Below are positions 16,967 through 25,984 of a stretch of DNA of 36,869 bases, in pieces. The notes under the pieces are model-generated. The model ran no database searches, had not been told where the DNA came from, and saw only the letters and a program-made list of their open reading frames with translations. A program made the translations under genes and the position numbers. Positions within the stretch are counted from its first letter, which is position 1; every line of letters starts with the position of its first letter. Source of the DNA: an uncultured beta proteobacterium (lineage in GTDB: Bacteria > Pseudomonadota > Gammaproteobacteria > Burkholderiales > Burkholderiaceae_C); assembly GCA_903832285.1 (NCBI GenBank), contig CAILAY010000077.1:1-36869 (forward strand), given 5' to 3'.

Positions 16967-17171
16967 GGCCGGGACTGTATGAGCGCGGCGCACAATCACA
17001 AACTATTGTTTTATTGTTTGCTTATGTGTTTTGGCGTATGTAGCGTCTGGCCGGTTGCCAAAAGTATATTTGTTGGCAAGATACACAGCTTGTGCGCAGT
17101 GGTTACCATTGTCGCTGCCGATAATCCGGTATTGCACGCCCAGCCCCCGCAGCAACCGCAGCCCCCATGCC
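16967..17171. promoter_or_regulatory. AT-rich divergent region between the cys operon and the GGDEF-EAL gene
   Basis: About 205 bases without a gene, far more AT-rich than its surroundings, especially 16994-17035, which holds a direct repeat of TATTGTTT-like units. It must contain the promoter of the TSUP-cysI operon and that of the plus-strand gene. Sulfur-assimilation operons in beta- and gammaproteobacteria are controlled by CysB at AT-rich sites of this sort, so this is the natural candidate. I cannot place a CysB consensus with confidence. Confidence 0.45.
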
Positions 17172-19307
17172 ATGACCCAAGTCCTGTCCGCCATGCCTGA
17201 ATCCATCCACCAGGGAGACGCCGATTCGTCCGAAAATAGCAGGGACGCGTTGAGATTGCGCCTGGTTGCTACGTGGTACTGGCGCCAGGACTCCCATTAC
17301 CGTTTTGTGCAGGTGGACGAGATCTGCACTTGCACCGGGATCCCAGCCGCCGACCTGCTCGGCTATCCGCTGTGGGATACGCCCAACTGCATGTCGCACG
17401 ACTTCTGGGAATCGCATCGCAAGGAATTGGTGACGCACCGGCCCTTTGCCGACCTGCAATATGAGGTGCCGGCGCCCTCTGACACCACCGAGACACTGTG
17501 GCTCCAAGTCAGTGGCGAGCCCATCACGGACGACCGGGGAATGGTGGTCGGCTACCACGGCTTTGGTCGGGACGTGACACCGCAAAAGCGCATGGAACTG
17601 GCACTGCGCGGACGCGAACTGCGTCTGCGGTCCATCTTCGAACAAAGTCCGCTGGCCATCATTGAGTGGGATACGCGCCTGCGCGTGCGCCGCTGGAACA
17701 TCGCGGCCGAGCGAATTTTCGGCTGGTCGCGCGAAGAAATTTTGGGTCGGCACGCGCGCATGCTGTCCCATCCGTCGCGCCATCATCTCTACGGTGAAGT
17801 GGGCGGGCTGTCAAACCTTGCAGCGGTGCCGAGCAAGCACGTGACGCAGAACGTGCACAAGCTCGGTCACGAAGTGCCCTGCTCCTGGAGCACCTCCCTG
17901 TTGCACGATGATCATGGCAAGATCGTGGGCGCGATCTCGGTGGTGGAAAACCTGACCGAAAGAAAGTTGGCCGAATCCCTGATCGAGCATATGGGGCGGC
18001 ATGACGCGCTTACGAACCTGCCCAACCGCAGCTTTTTGCTGGCCCAACTGGAGGCTGCACTGGCGGAATCGGTGGGTCCGGTACGTCGGCCGCTGGCGGT
18101 GCTGGTGGTGAACATGGATCGGTTCAAACAGGTCAACGAAGCCATGGGTCACGCCATCGGGGATCAGGTTTTGTACGAGGTGGCGCGTCGCTTGGGCGAG
18201 ATGGTGCCGCGTTCCAGCATTGTGGCGCGCCTGGCAGGAGACGAATTTGCCGTGGTCCTGCGTCAGGATGCGAGTGCACGGGGCGCGCACGCCCTGGGCG
18301 AGAAACTGCGCTCTGGCCTGAGCGAGCTTTATCGCACCGATGGCCAGGAGATGAGCTGCAGCGCCAGTATCGGCGTGGCGCTGTATCCGGGCGACGGCAA
18401 TGACGCCAAGGAGTTGTTGCACCATGCCGATGCCGCGCTGTCCCATGCCAAGGGGGCGGGGCGCAACCAGTTGCGCTTCTTCTCTGCCAGCCTGAAGCAG
18501 GCCGTTACCGCACGGCGTGAGGTCGAGCGCGACTTGGGCCAGGCATTGCGGCGGCGTGAACTCATGCTGCACTTTCAGCCTCAGGTCGATGCGGCGAGTG
18601 GTGCCATGATCGGAGCCGAGGCGCTGTTGCGCTGGAACCACCCCAGCAACGGGCCCATTGCTCCTGTCACCTTCATTCCGATTGCGGAGAGCGCCGATCT
18701 GATCGTCGAAATCGGCGCCTGGGTGCTGGACGAAGCCTGCCGCACGCTGCGCCAATGGCAGGATCGGGGTGTGCGCGGCGTGACCATGGCCGTCAATCTG
18801 TCTGCGCACCAGTTGCGAGACGCGTCTCTTGTGGCACTGGTTGCCAGTGCTTTGGAGCGCCACGGTTTGAAGGGCGAGGACCTGGAACTGGAATTGACCG
18901 AATCGGCGGCGATGGAGGATCCGACCTTCACCATCGAACTGCTGCACCGGCTGCGCGACCTGCGGGTCCTTCTGTCCATCGACGATTTCGGAACCGGTTA
19001 TTCCTCATTGAGTTACCTGAAGCTGCTCCCCATCCACCGTCTCAAACTGGACCAATCCTTCGTCAGGGAAATCGAGACCGAGGATGACGCTGCGATCTGC
19101 ACCGCCACCATTGCACTGGCGCACAAACTCAAGCTTGAAGTGGTGGCTGAAGGCGTGAGCACTGAAGTGCAGCGCCATTACCTCACCAGCAACGGCTGCG
19201 ATGTGCTGCAGGGCTATCTGTTCAGCCAGCCAGTGAGTGCAGATGACGCGATGCAGTACGCGCTGCGCCACAACACAGGGATCAAGCCAGACTCAGTCCT
19301 TGCATAG
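17172..19307 (+). CDS. PAS-PAS-GGDEF-EAL protein, probable c-di-GMP phosphodiesterase
   Basis: A 711-residue soluble protein. PAS 1 spans about 30-145 and PAS 2 about 150-275 (IFEQSPLAIIEWDTRLRVRR). The GGDEF domain (about 285-440) carries AGDEF at 355-359 and lacks an RxxD inhibitory site before it, so cyclase activity is uncertain. The EAL domain (about 455-700) has E483 in EALLR, the DDFGTGYSSLSYLK loop and LKLDQSFV, so c-di-GMP hydrolysis to pGpG is expected. No membrane segment or signal peptide. ATG 17172 is the chosen start; ATG 17193 is an alternative, and neither has a good ribosome-binding site. It ends in a 15-base tail-to-tail overlap with mnmC. Confidence 0.88.
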   Translation: MTQVLSAMPESIHQGDADSSENSRDALRLRLVATWYWRQDSHYRFVQVDEICTCTGIPAADLLGYPLWDTPNCMSHDFWESHRKELVTHRPFADLQYEVPAPSDTTETLWLQVSGEPITDDRGMVVGYHGFGRDVTPQKRMELALRGRELRLRSIFEQSPLAIIEWDTRLRVRRWNIAAERIFGWSREEILGRHARMLSHPSRHHLYGEVGGLSNLAAVPSKHVTQNVHKLGHEVPCSWSTSLLHDDHGKIVGAISVVENLTERKLAESLIEHMGRHDALTNLPNRSFLLAQLEAALAESVGPVRRPLAVLVVNMDRFKQVNEAMGHAIGDQVLYEVARRLGEMVPRSSIVARLAGDEFAVVLRQDASARGAHALGEKLRSGLSELYRTDGQEMSCSASIGVALYPGDGNDAKELLHHADAALSHAKGAGRNQLRFFSASLKQAVTARREVERDLGQALRRRELMLHFQPQVDAASGAMIGAEALLRWNHPSNGPIAPVTFIPIAESADLIVEIGAWVLDEACRTLRQWQDRGVRGVTMAVNLSAHQLRDASLVALVASALERHGLKGEDLELELTESAAMEDPTFTIELLHRLRDLRVLLSIDDFGTGYSSLSYLKLLPIHRLKLDQSFVREIETEDDAAICTATIALAHKLKLEVVAEGVSTEVQRHYLTSNGCDVLQGYLFSQPVSADDAMQYALRHNTGIKPDSVLA

Positions 19308-21095
19308 CGCAGTTGCCCCGCCCCCGGGCGTCAGGTTTTTGCGATCCGGCATCAGCGCCTGGGCCAGTTTTCTTTCCACCGGCAGCGGCTCGCCATGCCA
19401 CAGCGCCGCCAGCAATTCAGCGCACAGCATCGCCAGGCTCAACCCCCGTGCCCCCATGGCGCTGCTCAGCCACAGGCCTGGAAGATTCTTCCCATCGAGT
19501 GCACCGACCACCGGCAGCCGGTCGGGCGTGGTGCAGCGCACCGCCGTGAAGGCCTGCAACTGCGACCCTTCGAATGAAGTGGCAAGTGCACGCGCCGTCT
19601 CTGGCAAGAGGGCTCGAAGCTTGGCGTAATTTGACTGGTGGTCGCTGTCCCGGGCTTGGGTGTCAGTGCTGTCACGCTCGAAGCTGGAGCCCAGATACCA
19701 GGCCATGCCCTGATCCGTGGGCACCTGCGGGATGAAGTTTCCGCGACCGTTGACCGGCGACGCCGGAAAGGCATCGCCATCCCCAGCGCTGCGCCAGCTC
19801 CATGACAACTGGCCGCGCAAGGCCTGCAGCGGCAGCACTCGCGGCAACAATGTGTGACTGGCGTAACCGGCACACACGATCACCCGGGGTGCCTCAGCCA
19901 AGACCCGATCCTGCGCGTCCAGCAACTGCCAGCATTCGCCCTGCCGGCGTAAGCATTGCACGCCCATTCCACCCTGCCAGGTGATGCCCGGCTGCGCCAG
20001 CAATGCCCTGACCAGTTGCGCCGGTTTGATCCATCCGGCAAGCGGGTGCCAGAGGTCAGGCAGGCCGTGTTCCAGACGCCGCTCGCGCACCCCGCACTGG
20101 GCAAAGTCCTGGCCCTCGCGCAGCAGGCTGTGCACCTGTTGCCATGTCATGTCCACGCCGGCGCGCGACAGGCGCGACAACACCGCGTCGTCCGCGGATA
20201 CATGGGGCACGACCAAGCCCGCGGGCAAACCCGAGGCGCCGGCTGCGGGCTCGCTGCCGGCGTCGAGCACGGTGACGCGCCAGCCGCGCCGCGCCAGGCT
20301 GGCCGCCACTGCGGCACCCGCCAGGCCCGACCCGACGACGATGCAGTGACTGATTTCGATCGGGAGGGGAGACACGGCAGTGGCGCGGACCTTGGGCTCC
20401 CATGCGGGGTTGAATTCGCCCTGCAGCCGGTCTCGCTTGGGCGCCAGACCGGGGACCATTTCCAGCACGAAGCCGGATTGCGTCAGACGGTCGCGGATGT
20501 CGCGTGCCACGGTCCAGGTTGCGATGCGAGTCCCTCTGTGGCAGCAGCGCGAAACCGCCTTGAGTGTGTGCTCGTCCCACATGGCCGGATTGAGCGCGGG
20601 CGAGAAACCGTCCAGGAAGATGGAGTCGGCAAAAAATGCCAGCTCGCGCAACATCGGTTTGACGTCGCCAATGCAGAGCGTCAGAAGCACTCGCCCACCT
20701 TCGAAGCTCATGCGGTGAAATCCTGGCCCAGGTTTGCGCCATTGAAGCGACAACTCCTGCGCCAACGCGACCAACTCGGGGTGATCCTGGGCGCTGCGCA
20801 GCAGATCGGCAACCTCGACCGGATGAGCCTCGATAGAAGCAAAGTGCAGCAGGGTCGGGCGCTGCGGGTCGTCCTGCCAAGCCTGCCAGGTGGCCAGAAA
20901 ATTCAATCCCAGACCAAAACCGGTTTCAAGAACCCGCCATTGCGACTGATGCTGCCAGGCCTGCGGCAGGCCACAGCCCCGCATGAAGACCTGGCGCGCC
21001 TGTGCCAATCCACCGGCGCAACTGTGATAGATGTCGTTGAAGCCTGGGCTGTGCGGTGTGCCATCGCGCCACTCCACGATAGGCGCATGCGACAT
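19293..21095 (-). CDS. mnmC: Bifunctional tRNA cmnm5s2U biosynthesis protein MnmC
   Basis: A 600-residue fusion acting on the wobble uridine of tRNAs. The N-terminal MnmD part is a SAM-dependent methyltransferase (RVLETGFGLGLNFLATWQAW at about 49-68; DSIFLDGFSPALNPAMWDE later). The C-terminal MnmC1 part is an FAD oxidoreductase (IVVGSGLAGAAVAASLARRG near 250; CAGYASHTLLP; VGALDGKNLPGLWLSSAMGA). It removes the carboxymethyl group and then methylates to give mnm5U. Both domains are complete. Start ATG 21095 (MSHAPIVEWRDG) is family-typical and stands 10 bases after the yggX stop, so the two are co-transcribed. Confidence 0.93.
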   Translation of the reverse strand: MSHAPIVEWRDGTPHSPGFNDIYHSCAGGLAQARQVFMRGCGLPQAWQHQSQWRVLETGFGLGLNFLATWQAWQDDPQRPTLLHFASIEAHPVEVADLLRSAQDHPELVALAQELSLQWRKPGPGFHRMSFEGGRVLLTLCIGDVKPMLRELAFFADSIFLDGFSPALNPAMWDEHTLKAVSRCCHRGTRIATWTVARDIRDRLTQSGFVLEMVPGLAPKRDRLQGEFNPAWEPKVRATAVSPLPIEISHCIVVGSGLAGAAVAASLARRGWRVTVLDAGSEPAAGASGLPAGLVVPHVSADDAVLSRLSRAGVDMTWQQVHSLLREGQDFAQCGVRERRLEHGLPDLWHPLAGWIKPAQLVRALLAQPGITWQGGMGVQCLRRQGECWQLLDAQDRVLAEAPRVIVCAGYASHTLLPRVLPLQALRGQLSWSWRSAGDGDAFPASPVNGRGNFIPQVPTDQGMAWYLGSSFERDSTDTQARDSDHQSNYAKLRALLPETARALATSFEGSQLQAFTAVRCTTPDRLPVVGALDGKNLPGLWLSSAMGARGLSLAMLCAELLAALWHGEPLPVERKLAQALMPDRKNLTPGGGATALCKD

Positions 21096-21105
21096 GGCCG
21101 GCGGC

Positions 21106-21378
21106 TCAGGGGCTGGGTGGCACGTAGCCCTGTACCGCGTCGGCGCCGGCGCCAAAAAAATGGTTTTCCATCTGCCGTGCCAGGTACTGACGGGCGCGGG
21201 CATCGGCCAGGTTCAGGCGGTTTTCGTTCACCAGCATGGTCTGCTGGCGCAACCATTGCGCCCACGCCTCCTTGCTGACGTTTTCCCAGAGGCGTTTGCC
21301 CAGTTCACCGGGGTAGGGCGGCAGATCCAGACCTTCGGCTTCGCGGCCGAGTTTGACGCAGTTGACGGTATGTGCCAT
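21106..21378 (-). CDS. yggX: Probable Fe(2+)-trafficking / oxidative damage protection protein YggX
   Basis: A 90-residue small cytosolic protein of the YggX family: [20 protein letters not shown] at the start with the conserved C7, then [34 protein letters not shown] and QMENHFFG. The family is linked to protection of iron-sulfur enzymes from oxidants and to iron handling. It is full length. It begins the yggX-mnmC pair and is divergent from cysK with about 150 bases between starts. Confidence 0.94.
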   Translation of the reverse strand: MAHTVNCVKLGREAEGLDLPPYPGELGKRLWENVSKEAWAQWLRQQTMLVNENRLNLADARARQYLARQMENHFFGAGADAVQGYVPPSP

Positions 21379-21532
21379 GAGGAAACCTTATTTGAGAAAA
21401 TGAGCGCGGACTTGCATGGCCGTGACTGTAGCAATTTTTTGGCATATTCCACGCAGGGATAAGCAAAGAAGAAAACAGTCGTTGGAACATTGCCGAACGG
21501 CTTGCACAATCCCTTCCTTTTGGAGTCCGACA

Positions 21533-22450
21533 ATGAGAGCCGACAACGTCCTGCACACCATCGGCAACACGCCGCACATCCGCATCAACCGACTTTTCGG
21601 CAGCACGCACCAGGTGTGGGTCAAGTCCGAGCGCAGCAACCCCGGCGGCTCGATCAAGGACCGGATCGCCTTGGCCATGGTGGAGGCGGCGGAAAAAAGC
21701 GGCGAGCTCCAGCCTGGTGCGACCATCATCGAGCCCACCTCCGGCAACACCGGCGTCGGACTCGCCCTGGTGGCGGCGGTCAAGGGCTACAAACTCATTC
21801 TGGTGATGCCTGACAGCATGTCCATCGAGCGCCGCCGCCTGATGCTGGCTTACGGCGCCACGTTTGACCTGACCCCGCGCCAGATAGGTATGAAGGGGGC
21901 CATTGCGCGGGCTCAGGAGCTCGCGGCGGCCACTCCCGGGGCCTGGGTGCCACAGCAGTTCGAAAACCCTGCCAACATCGATATCCATGTCCGCACCACG
22001 GCACAGGAAATCCTGGCCGACTTCCCCGGTGGCATTGACGTCATCATCACCGGTGTGGGCACCGGCGGGCATTTGAGCGGCGTGGCACAGGTGCTCAAGG
22101 CGGCGTGGCCCCAGCTGAAGGTCTATGCTGTGGAGCCCACGGCCTCGCCAGTGATCTCTGGTGGCGCGCCCTCGCCACACCCGATTCAGGGTATCGGTGC
22201 GGGCTTCATCCCGAAGAACCTCAAGACCGAACTGCTCGATGGTGTGATCCAGGTCGACGCTGAACCGGCCCGGGAATATGCCCGTCGCAGTGCTCGCGAA
22301 GAAGGCCTGCTGGTGGGCATTTCTTCCGGCGCCACGCTGGCCGCGATCGCGCAAAAATTGCCCGAGATTGCCGCCGGTGCGACGGTGCTGGGCTTCAACT
22401 ACGACACCGGCGAACGCTACCTGTCGGTGGAAGGCTTCCTGCCGAGCTGA
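21533..22450 (+). CDS. cysK: Cysteine synthase (O-acetylserine sulfhydrylase)
   Basis: A 305-residue PLP enzyme making cysteine from O-acetylserine and sulfide, the step after CysI. K42 in [12 protein letters not shown] is the PLP lysine. [20 protein letters not shown] is the substrate/PLP loop, [16 protein letters not shown] binds the PLP phosphate, and [14 protein letters not shown] lies near the C-terminus. The ATG at 21533 has GGAG upstream. Length fits CysK; CysM cannot be fully excluded by eye. It stands alone, away from the main cys operon and convergent with the haem-sensor kinase. Confidence 0.92.
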   Translation: MRADNVLHTIGNTPHIRINRLFGSTHQVWVKSERSNPGGSIKDRIALAMVEAAEKSGELQPGATIIEPTSGNTGVGLALVAAVKGYKLILVMPDSMSIERRRLMLAYGATFDLTPRQIGMKGAIARAQELAAATPGAWVPQQFENPANIDIHVRTTAQEILADFPGGIDVIITGVGTGGHLSGVAQVLKAAWPQLKVYAVEPTASPVISGGAPSPHPIQGIGAGFIPKNLKTELLDGVIQVDAEPAREYARRSAREEGLLVGISSGATLAAIAQKLPEIAAGATVLGFNYDTGERYLSVEGFLPS

Positions 22451-22599
22451 AGGTACGGCGTCGGCGATTGTCCATCGTGAGCAGAGGCTGGGGGGTGCTG
22501 CGAAGCCACTCAAAGTCACGCCAAAGAGTGTGCGGGTATGGCAAGTCTCAGTGAATTCCCTGTTGCTGTCTTATCTGACTGTGGCGCCGGCATCACCAG

Positions 22600-22646
22600 C
22601 AGCCGTGCAGCCGTGCAGCCGTGCAGCAGTGCAGCAGTGGGCAGTG
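22600..22646. repeat. 8-bp tandem repeat downstream of cysK
   Basis: Five head-to-tail 8-base units occupy 22600-22639: three CAGCCGTG followed by two CAGCAGTG, then a partial unit GGCAGTG to 22646. It lies in the 208-bp gap between the convergent cysK and kinase genes, close to the kinase stop. Apart from this array I see nothing definite in that gap. The array is a candidate slippage site with variable copy number. Confidence 0.8.
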
Positions 22647-22658
22647 CCGAGTATCACG

Positions 22659-24314
22659 CTATCCAAGCTGCGGACCATGCACCGGTAGCCAGACTTCAAT
22701 ACGGGTGCCGCGGCCCGGCTCGCTGCTGACTTCGATGCGGCCACCATGCTGCTTCACAATGTCGTAAGCCACCGATAAACCCAGCCCGATGCCCTGTCCG
22801 ACGGTTCGGGTGCTGAAGAACGGTTCGAAGATCCTCTTTTGCACTTCGGGCGGCATGCCGCGGCCTGAGTCCTGCACGCTTACCCATACCCAGTCGCCCT
22901 CGACTCCGCTGCTCAAGCTGATTTGGCCCTTTTCAGCGATGGACTGAACCGCATTCATCAACAGGTTCAAAAACACCTGATTGATCTGTGCCTGATGACA
23001 GCGCACGGGCGGCAGTTTGACGAAGTTCCTGATCACCTCGACCTTGTTCATGAGTTCGCTGCTGAGGACGTTGATGGTGGCTTCCAGTCCGGCCGTCAGA
23101 TCCGATTCCTGCCAATCGATGCTGTCGATCCGGGAGAAATCACGCAGGTCTTGAATAATTTTTTTCACGCGCTCTAGACCGTCGCTTGACTCAGCCACCA
23201 GCGCCATAGCGTCGTCGCGCATGAAGTCAAAGTCGGCGTTGTCCCTGGCCAGTTGCAGCGCCGCCTGGTCTTGCTCGCCTTTGGCGCTGGTGCGTCGTTC
23301 GTAGACTTCGACCAGATCCAGCAGACTTTCGATGTAGCACTTGAGGGTGCCCAGGTTGGAGCTGACGAAACCGATGGGGTTGTTGATTTCATGGGCGATG
23401 CCGGCCGCCAACTGCCCCACGGCAGCCATTTTTTCCGATTGCAGCAATCGCACCTGGGATTGCGCCAACCGGTCATTGAGCTGCTTCAATTCGGTGTTCC
23501 CGGATTCGAGCTTCTGCACCGCTGTTTGCAGTTGCTGCTCGCTCACGCGCAAGGCGTCTTCGACGCGCATGCGTTCGCTCAAGTCATCCTGCAGCCGGCG
23601 CCGACCCAGGCCTAATCCAACAAATCCGATCGCCCAGATGGCGGCGTAGCCGCCAACATTGGCGAGGATCTGTGTGCGCATCGACTCCCGGTAGGGTGCC
23701 CAGGGAATGGAGGCACTGATTCCGCCCCGGATATCCCCCAGTTTGTAGCCCTGCTTCTCGTGACATTTCAGGCACGCCGCCTCTGTCCACAATGGACGCA
23801 TGAAGCGAAAGTAGGTTTCCGGCCCGATCGGCTCGATGGAGGAGGCTTCCTTCGCGCCGCGCGCGAAATCCTGCAATGCCTGCGTCTCCCACGCATCTGC
23901 CGCGTTCTCCGCCCGGATCGGCGTCAGGCTCGTCAGGTGCCCCTTGGAGCCCGTGTCCTTGTTCCCCAGTTCATGCACCTGACGGGTCATGTAGGCCGGA
24001 TTCACGAGCGTGAGCTTGATGCCCGAAGGCGTGCTGATATCGCGTTCGGGCAGGTCGACCAAGTCGGGGTTGGGTGGCGTCTGCGCCGTCACCGGCACAT
24101 ACACGCCGCCATGCATGGCGGCCCAGCTTCGATAGATCACGTCCTTGCGAAAGCTCTCGGCTGCCGAAGCGCGCGCGCCCTCCATGGTGGCGCTGTAGGT
24201 TTGCCAGGAACTCCAGCCGGCCAGGACGGCGATCACGGCACACCAGAAGAAGGCCAGACCCAGAAAGATCCGATGCAGCTGCGCCTGTGCTTCATCGTGA
24301 TTTTTCGCACTCAT
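22659..24314 (-). CDS. Membrane sensor histidine kinase with periplasmic c-type haem domain (DUF3365/Tll0287-like)
   Basis: A 551-residue protein. TM1 at 17-36 and TM2 at about 216-237 enclose a periplasmic domain of the DUF3365/Tll0287-like type (KDVIYRSWAAMHGGVYVPVT; LVNPAYMTRQ; YFRFMRPLWTEAACLKCHEK). CLKCH at 181-185 is a covalent haem c attachment site. A coiled coil (241-295) leads to the dimerisation/phosphoacceptor domain with H308 in AHEINNP. The ATPase domain has N, G1 and G2 boxes (NQVFLNLLMNA; DSGRGMP; GQGIGLGLS). It is predicted to sense redox state or a gas ligand such as O2 or NO via haem. Its start overlaps the preceding kinase gene by 4 bases (ATGA). No receiver domain is attached, so it must phosphorylate a separate partner. 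Confidence 0.88.
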   Translation of the reverse strand: MSAKNHDEAQAQLHRIFLGLAFFWCAVIAVLAGWSSWQTYSATMEGARASAAESFRKDVIYRSWAAMHGGVYVPVTAQTPPNPDLVDLPERDISTPSGIKLTLVNPAYMTRQVHELGNKDTGSKGHLTSLTPIRAENAADAWETQALQDFARGAKEASSIEPIGPETYFRFMRPLWTEAACLKCHEKQGYKLGDIRGGISASIPWAPYRESMRTQILANVGGYAAIWAIGFVGLGLGRRRLQDDLSERMRVEDALRVSEQQLQTAVQKLESGNTELKQLNDRLAQSQVRLLQSEKMAAVGQLAAGIAHEINNPIGFVSSNLGTLKCYIESLLDLVEVYERRTSAKGEQDQAALQLARDNADFDFMRDDAMALVAESSDGLERVKKIIQDLRDFSRIDSIDWQESDLTAGLEATINVLSSELMNKVEVIRNFVKLPPVRCHQAQINQVFLNLLMNAVQSIAEKGQISLSSGVEGDWVWVSVQDSGRGMPPEVQKRIFEPFFSTRTVGQGIGLGLSVAYDIVKQHGGRIEVSSEPGRGTRIEVWLPVHGPQLG

Positions 24315-25984
24315 GATGGGTCACCTGCTTGCGTATTCCTGGGCAGGATCACCTTGAAGGTCGTCCCACCGCCCACGGCACTCTGGACTTCGATTTGCCC
24401 ATGGTGCTTTTTCACGATGCCATAGGCAATGGAGAGTCCCAGTCCGGTGCCCTGGCCCACCGATTTGGTGGTGAAAAACGGGTCAAAAATCCGGCGCAGG
24501 TTTTCCGGTTTGATGCCGTGACCCGTGTCCTGGATTTCCACCCACAGGTGGCTGTCATCGTGGCCGGTGCGGATGGTGATGCTGCCGCGTTCCTCGATGG
24601 CGTGGGCCGCATTGACAAGCAGGTTCATGAACACCTGATTGAGCTGAAACGGAAAACACTCGATTTCCGGAATGCCCCCGAACTCCTTGAGCACTTCGGC
24701 CTTGTACTTGATTTCGTTCCAGGCAACGCGCAATGTGCTTTCCAGACCCGCTTCCAGGTTCGCCCACTGTTTCTCTGCTTCATCGGCATGGGAAAACGTT
24801 TTCAAGTCCTGCACGATGCGGGTCACGCGCTTGAGTCCGTCGAGCGATTCGCTCAGCAGTTCAGTGACATCGCTGCGCAAGAATTCGATATCGATCTCCT
24901 GTTTGAGCAGTGCGATCTGCTGCCGGGTCGGCACAGGCAACTCGGCTTCGGCCTGTTCGTAGCTCGACAGCAGTCGCAGCAGGTCCTGCAGGTAGTGCTC
25001 CATCGAGCCGAGGTTTGAGTTCACGAATCCCACCGGGTTGTTGATCTCATGCGCCACACCGGCGGCGAGTTGTCCGATGGACGCCATGCGCTCCGACTGG
25101 ATGAGTTGATTTTGTGCTTCCTCCAGTCGTTGGATCAGTCCGGCCTGCCGCTCCTTCTCCTGTTGCAGCGCCTCGTTCACGGAGTGCAGGTCGGAGGTTC
25201 TCTCCAGCACCCTGGCCTCGAGTAAATCGCGCGACTCGCGCAAGTCACGCTCGATCTGCATGCGCTGCGTGATGTCCTGGAAACCAAAGACGCGACCCGT
25301 GATCTGCTCACCCAGATACTTGGGACGCGAATTCATCTGGAACACGCTTTCGTTGTGCAGGTGCAGCACGTCCTGGGTTTCGTGCGTGTCCATGACCGCC
25401 TGCAGGCGTTCGCCCATCAGTTCGGCCTCTTCCACACGGGCCACGATGAAGTCGAAGATGCGTGTGTCTTGCTGCCAGTAGAGCATGTCGTCCGGAATGG
25501 ACCACATCTTCCCGAACAGGCGATTCATGCTGTCGATCTTTCCGTTCACGTCAATCACCAGGATGCCGTTGCTGGTGGACTCCAGTGTGGCGCGCAGGGC
25601 TGACAGCGCATGCGCCAGCGCGTCTTCGGCGACGTGTTCGCTTTGCGTGGGGACCGCACGCACCAGCAGCAGCGGCACGCCCTCGTGCTCGATCACCTGG
25701 ATTGATTTTCGAACGTTTAGCAGCTCTCCATTGCGCAGGCGGTACTGTTCCTCCTGCTCCTGCACGTCAAGATGTTGTCCAGCGCGCACATCCTCCCAGT
25801 AGAAGACGCTTGGCAGCGCGCTTTCGACCTCGGTGATTGCCAGCCCCACCAGTTGCGACAACTCGTAACCCAGGGTGTTGGCCGCGCTGGCGTTGGCGGC
25901 ATCGATCTGCAGCGAAGCAGGATTCACCAGCATCAGCATCTCGGGACAATGGTCGAGCATCAACCGGGCCAAATCGGACTTCAT
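24311..25984 (-). CDS. Soluble double-PAS histidine kinase
   Basis: A 557-residue cytosolic kinase. PAS 1 covers about 5-115 (CPEMLMLVNPASLQIDAANA) and PAS 2 about 130-245 (NGILVIDVNGKIDSMNRLFG). A coiled coil (246-298) precedes H312 in AAGVAHEINNPVGF. The ATPase part is complete (NQVFMNLLVNAAHAI; DTGHGIKPENLRRIFDPFFT; GQGTGLGLSIAYGIV). There is no transmembrane segment and no visible cofactor motif in the PAS domains, so the signal is unknown. The kinase core closely resembles those of the haem kinase and the hemerythrin kinase in this locus, including a (F/L)R(D/E)D...ESxDGLxRV segment after the phosphoacceptor helix. It overlaps both neighbours by 4 bases, giving strict co-translation. Confidence 0.9.
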   Translation of the reverse strand: MKSDLARLMLDHCPEMLMLVNPASLQIDAANASAANTLGYELSQLVGLAITEVESALPSVFYWEDVRAGQHLDVQEQEEQYRLRNGELLNVRKSIQVIEHEGVPLLLVRAVPTQSEHVAEDALAHALSALRATLESTSNGILVIDVNGKIDSMNRLFGKMWSIPDDMLYWQQDTRIFDFIVARVEEAELMGERLQAVMDTHETQDVLHLHNESVFQMNSRPKYLGEQITGRVFGFQDITQRMQIERDLRESRDLLEARVLERTSDLHSVNEALQQEKERQAGLIQRLEEAQNQLIQSERMASIGQLAAGVAHEINNPVGFVNSNLGSMEHYLQDLLRLLSSYEQAEAELPVPTRQQIALLKQEIDIEFLRSDVTELLSESLDGLKRVTRIVQDLKTFSHADEAEKQWANLEAGLESTLRVAWNEIKYKAEVLKEFGGIPEIECFPFQLNQVFMNLLVNAAHAIEERGSITIRTGHDDSHLWVEIQDTGHGIKPENLRRIFDPFFTTKSVGQGTGLGLSIAYGIVKKHHGQIEVQSAVGGGTTFKVILPRNTQAGDPS

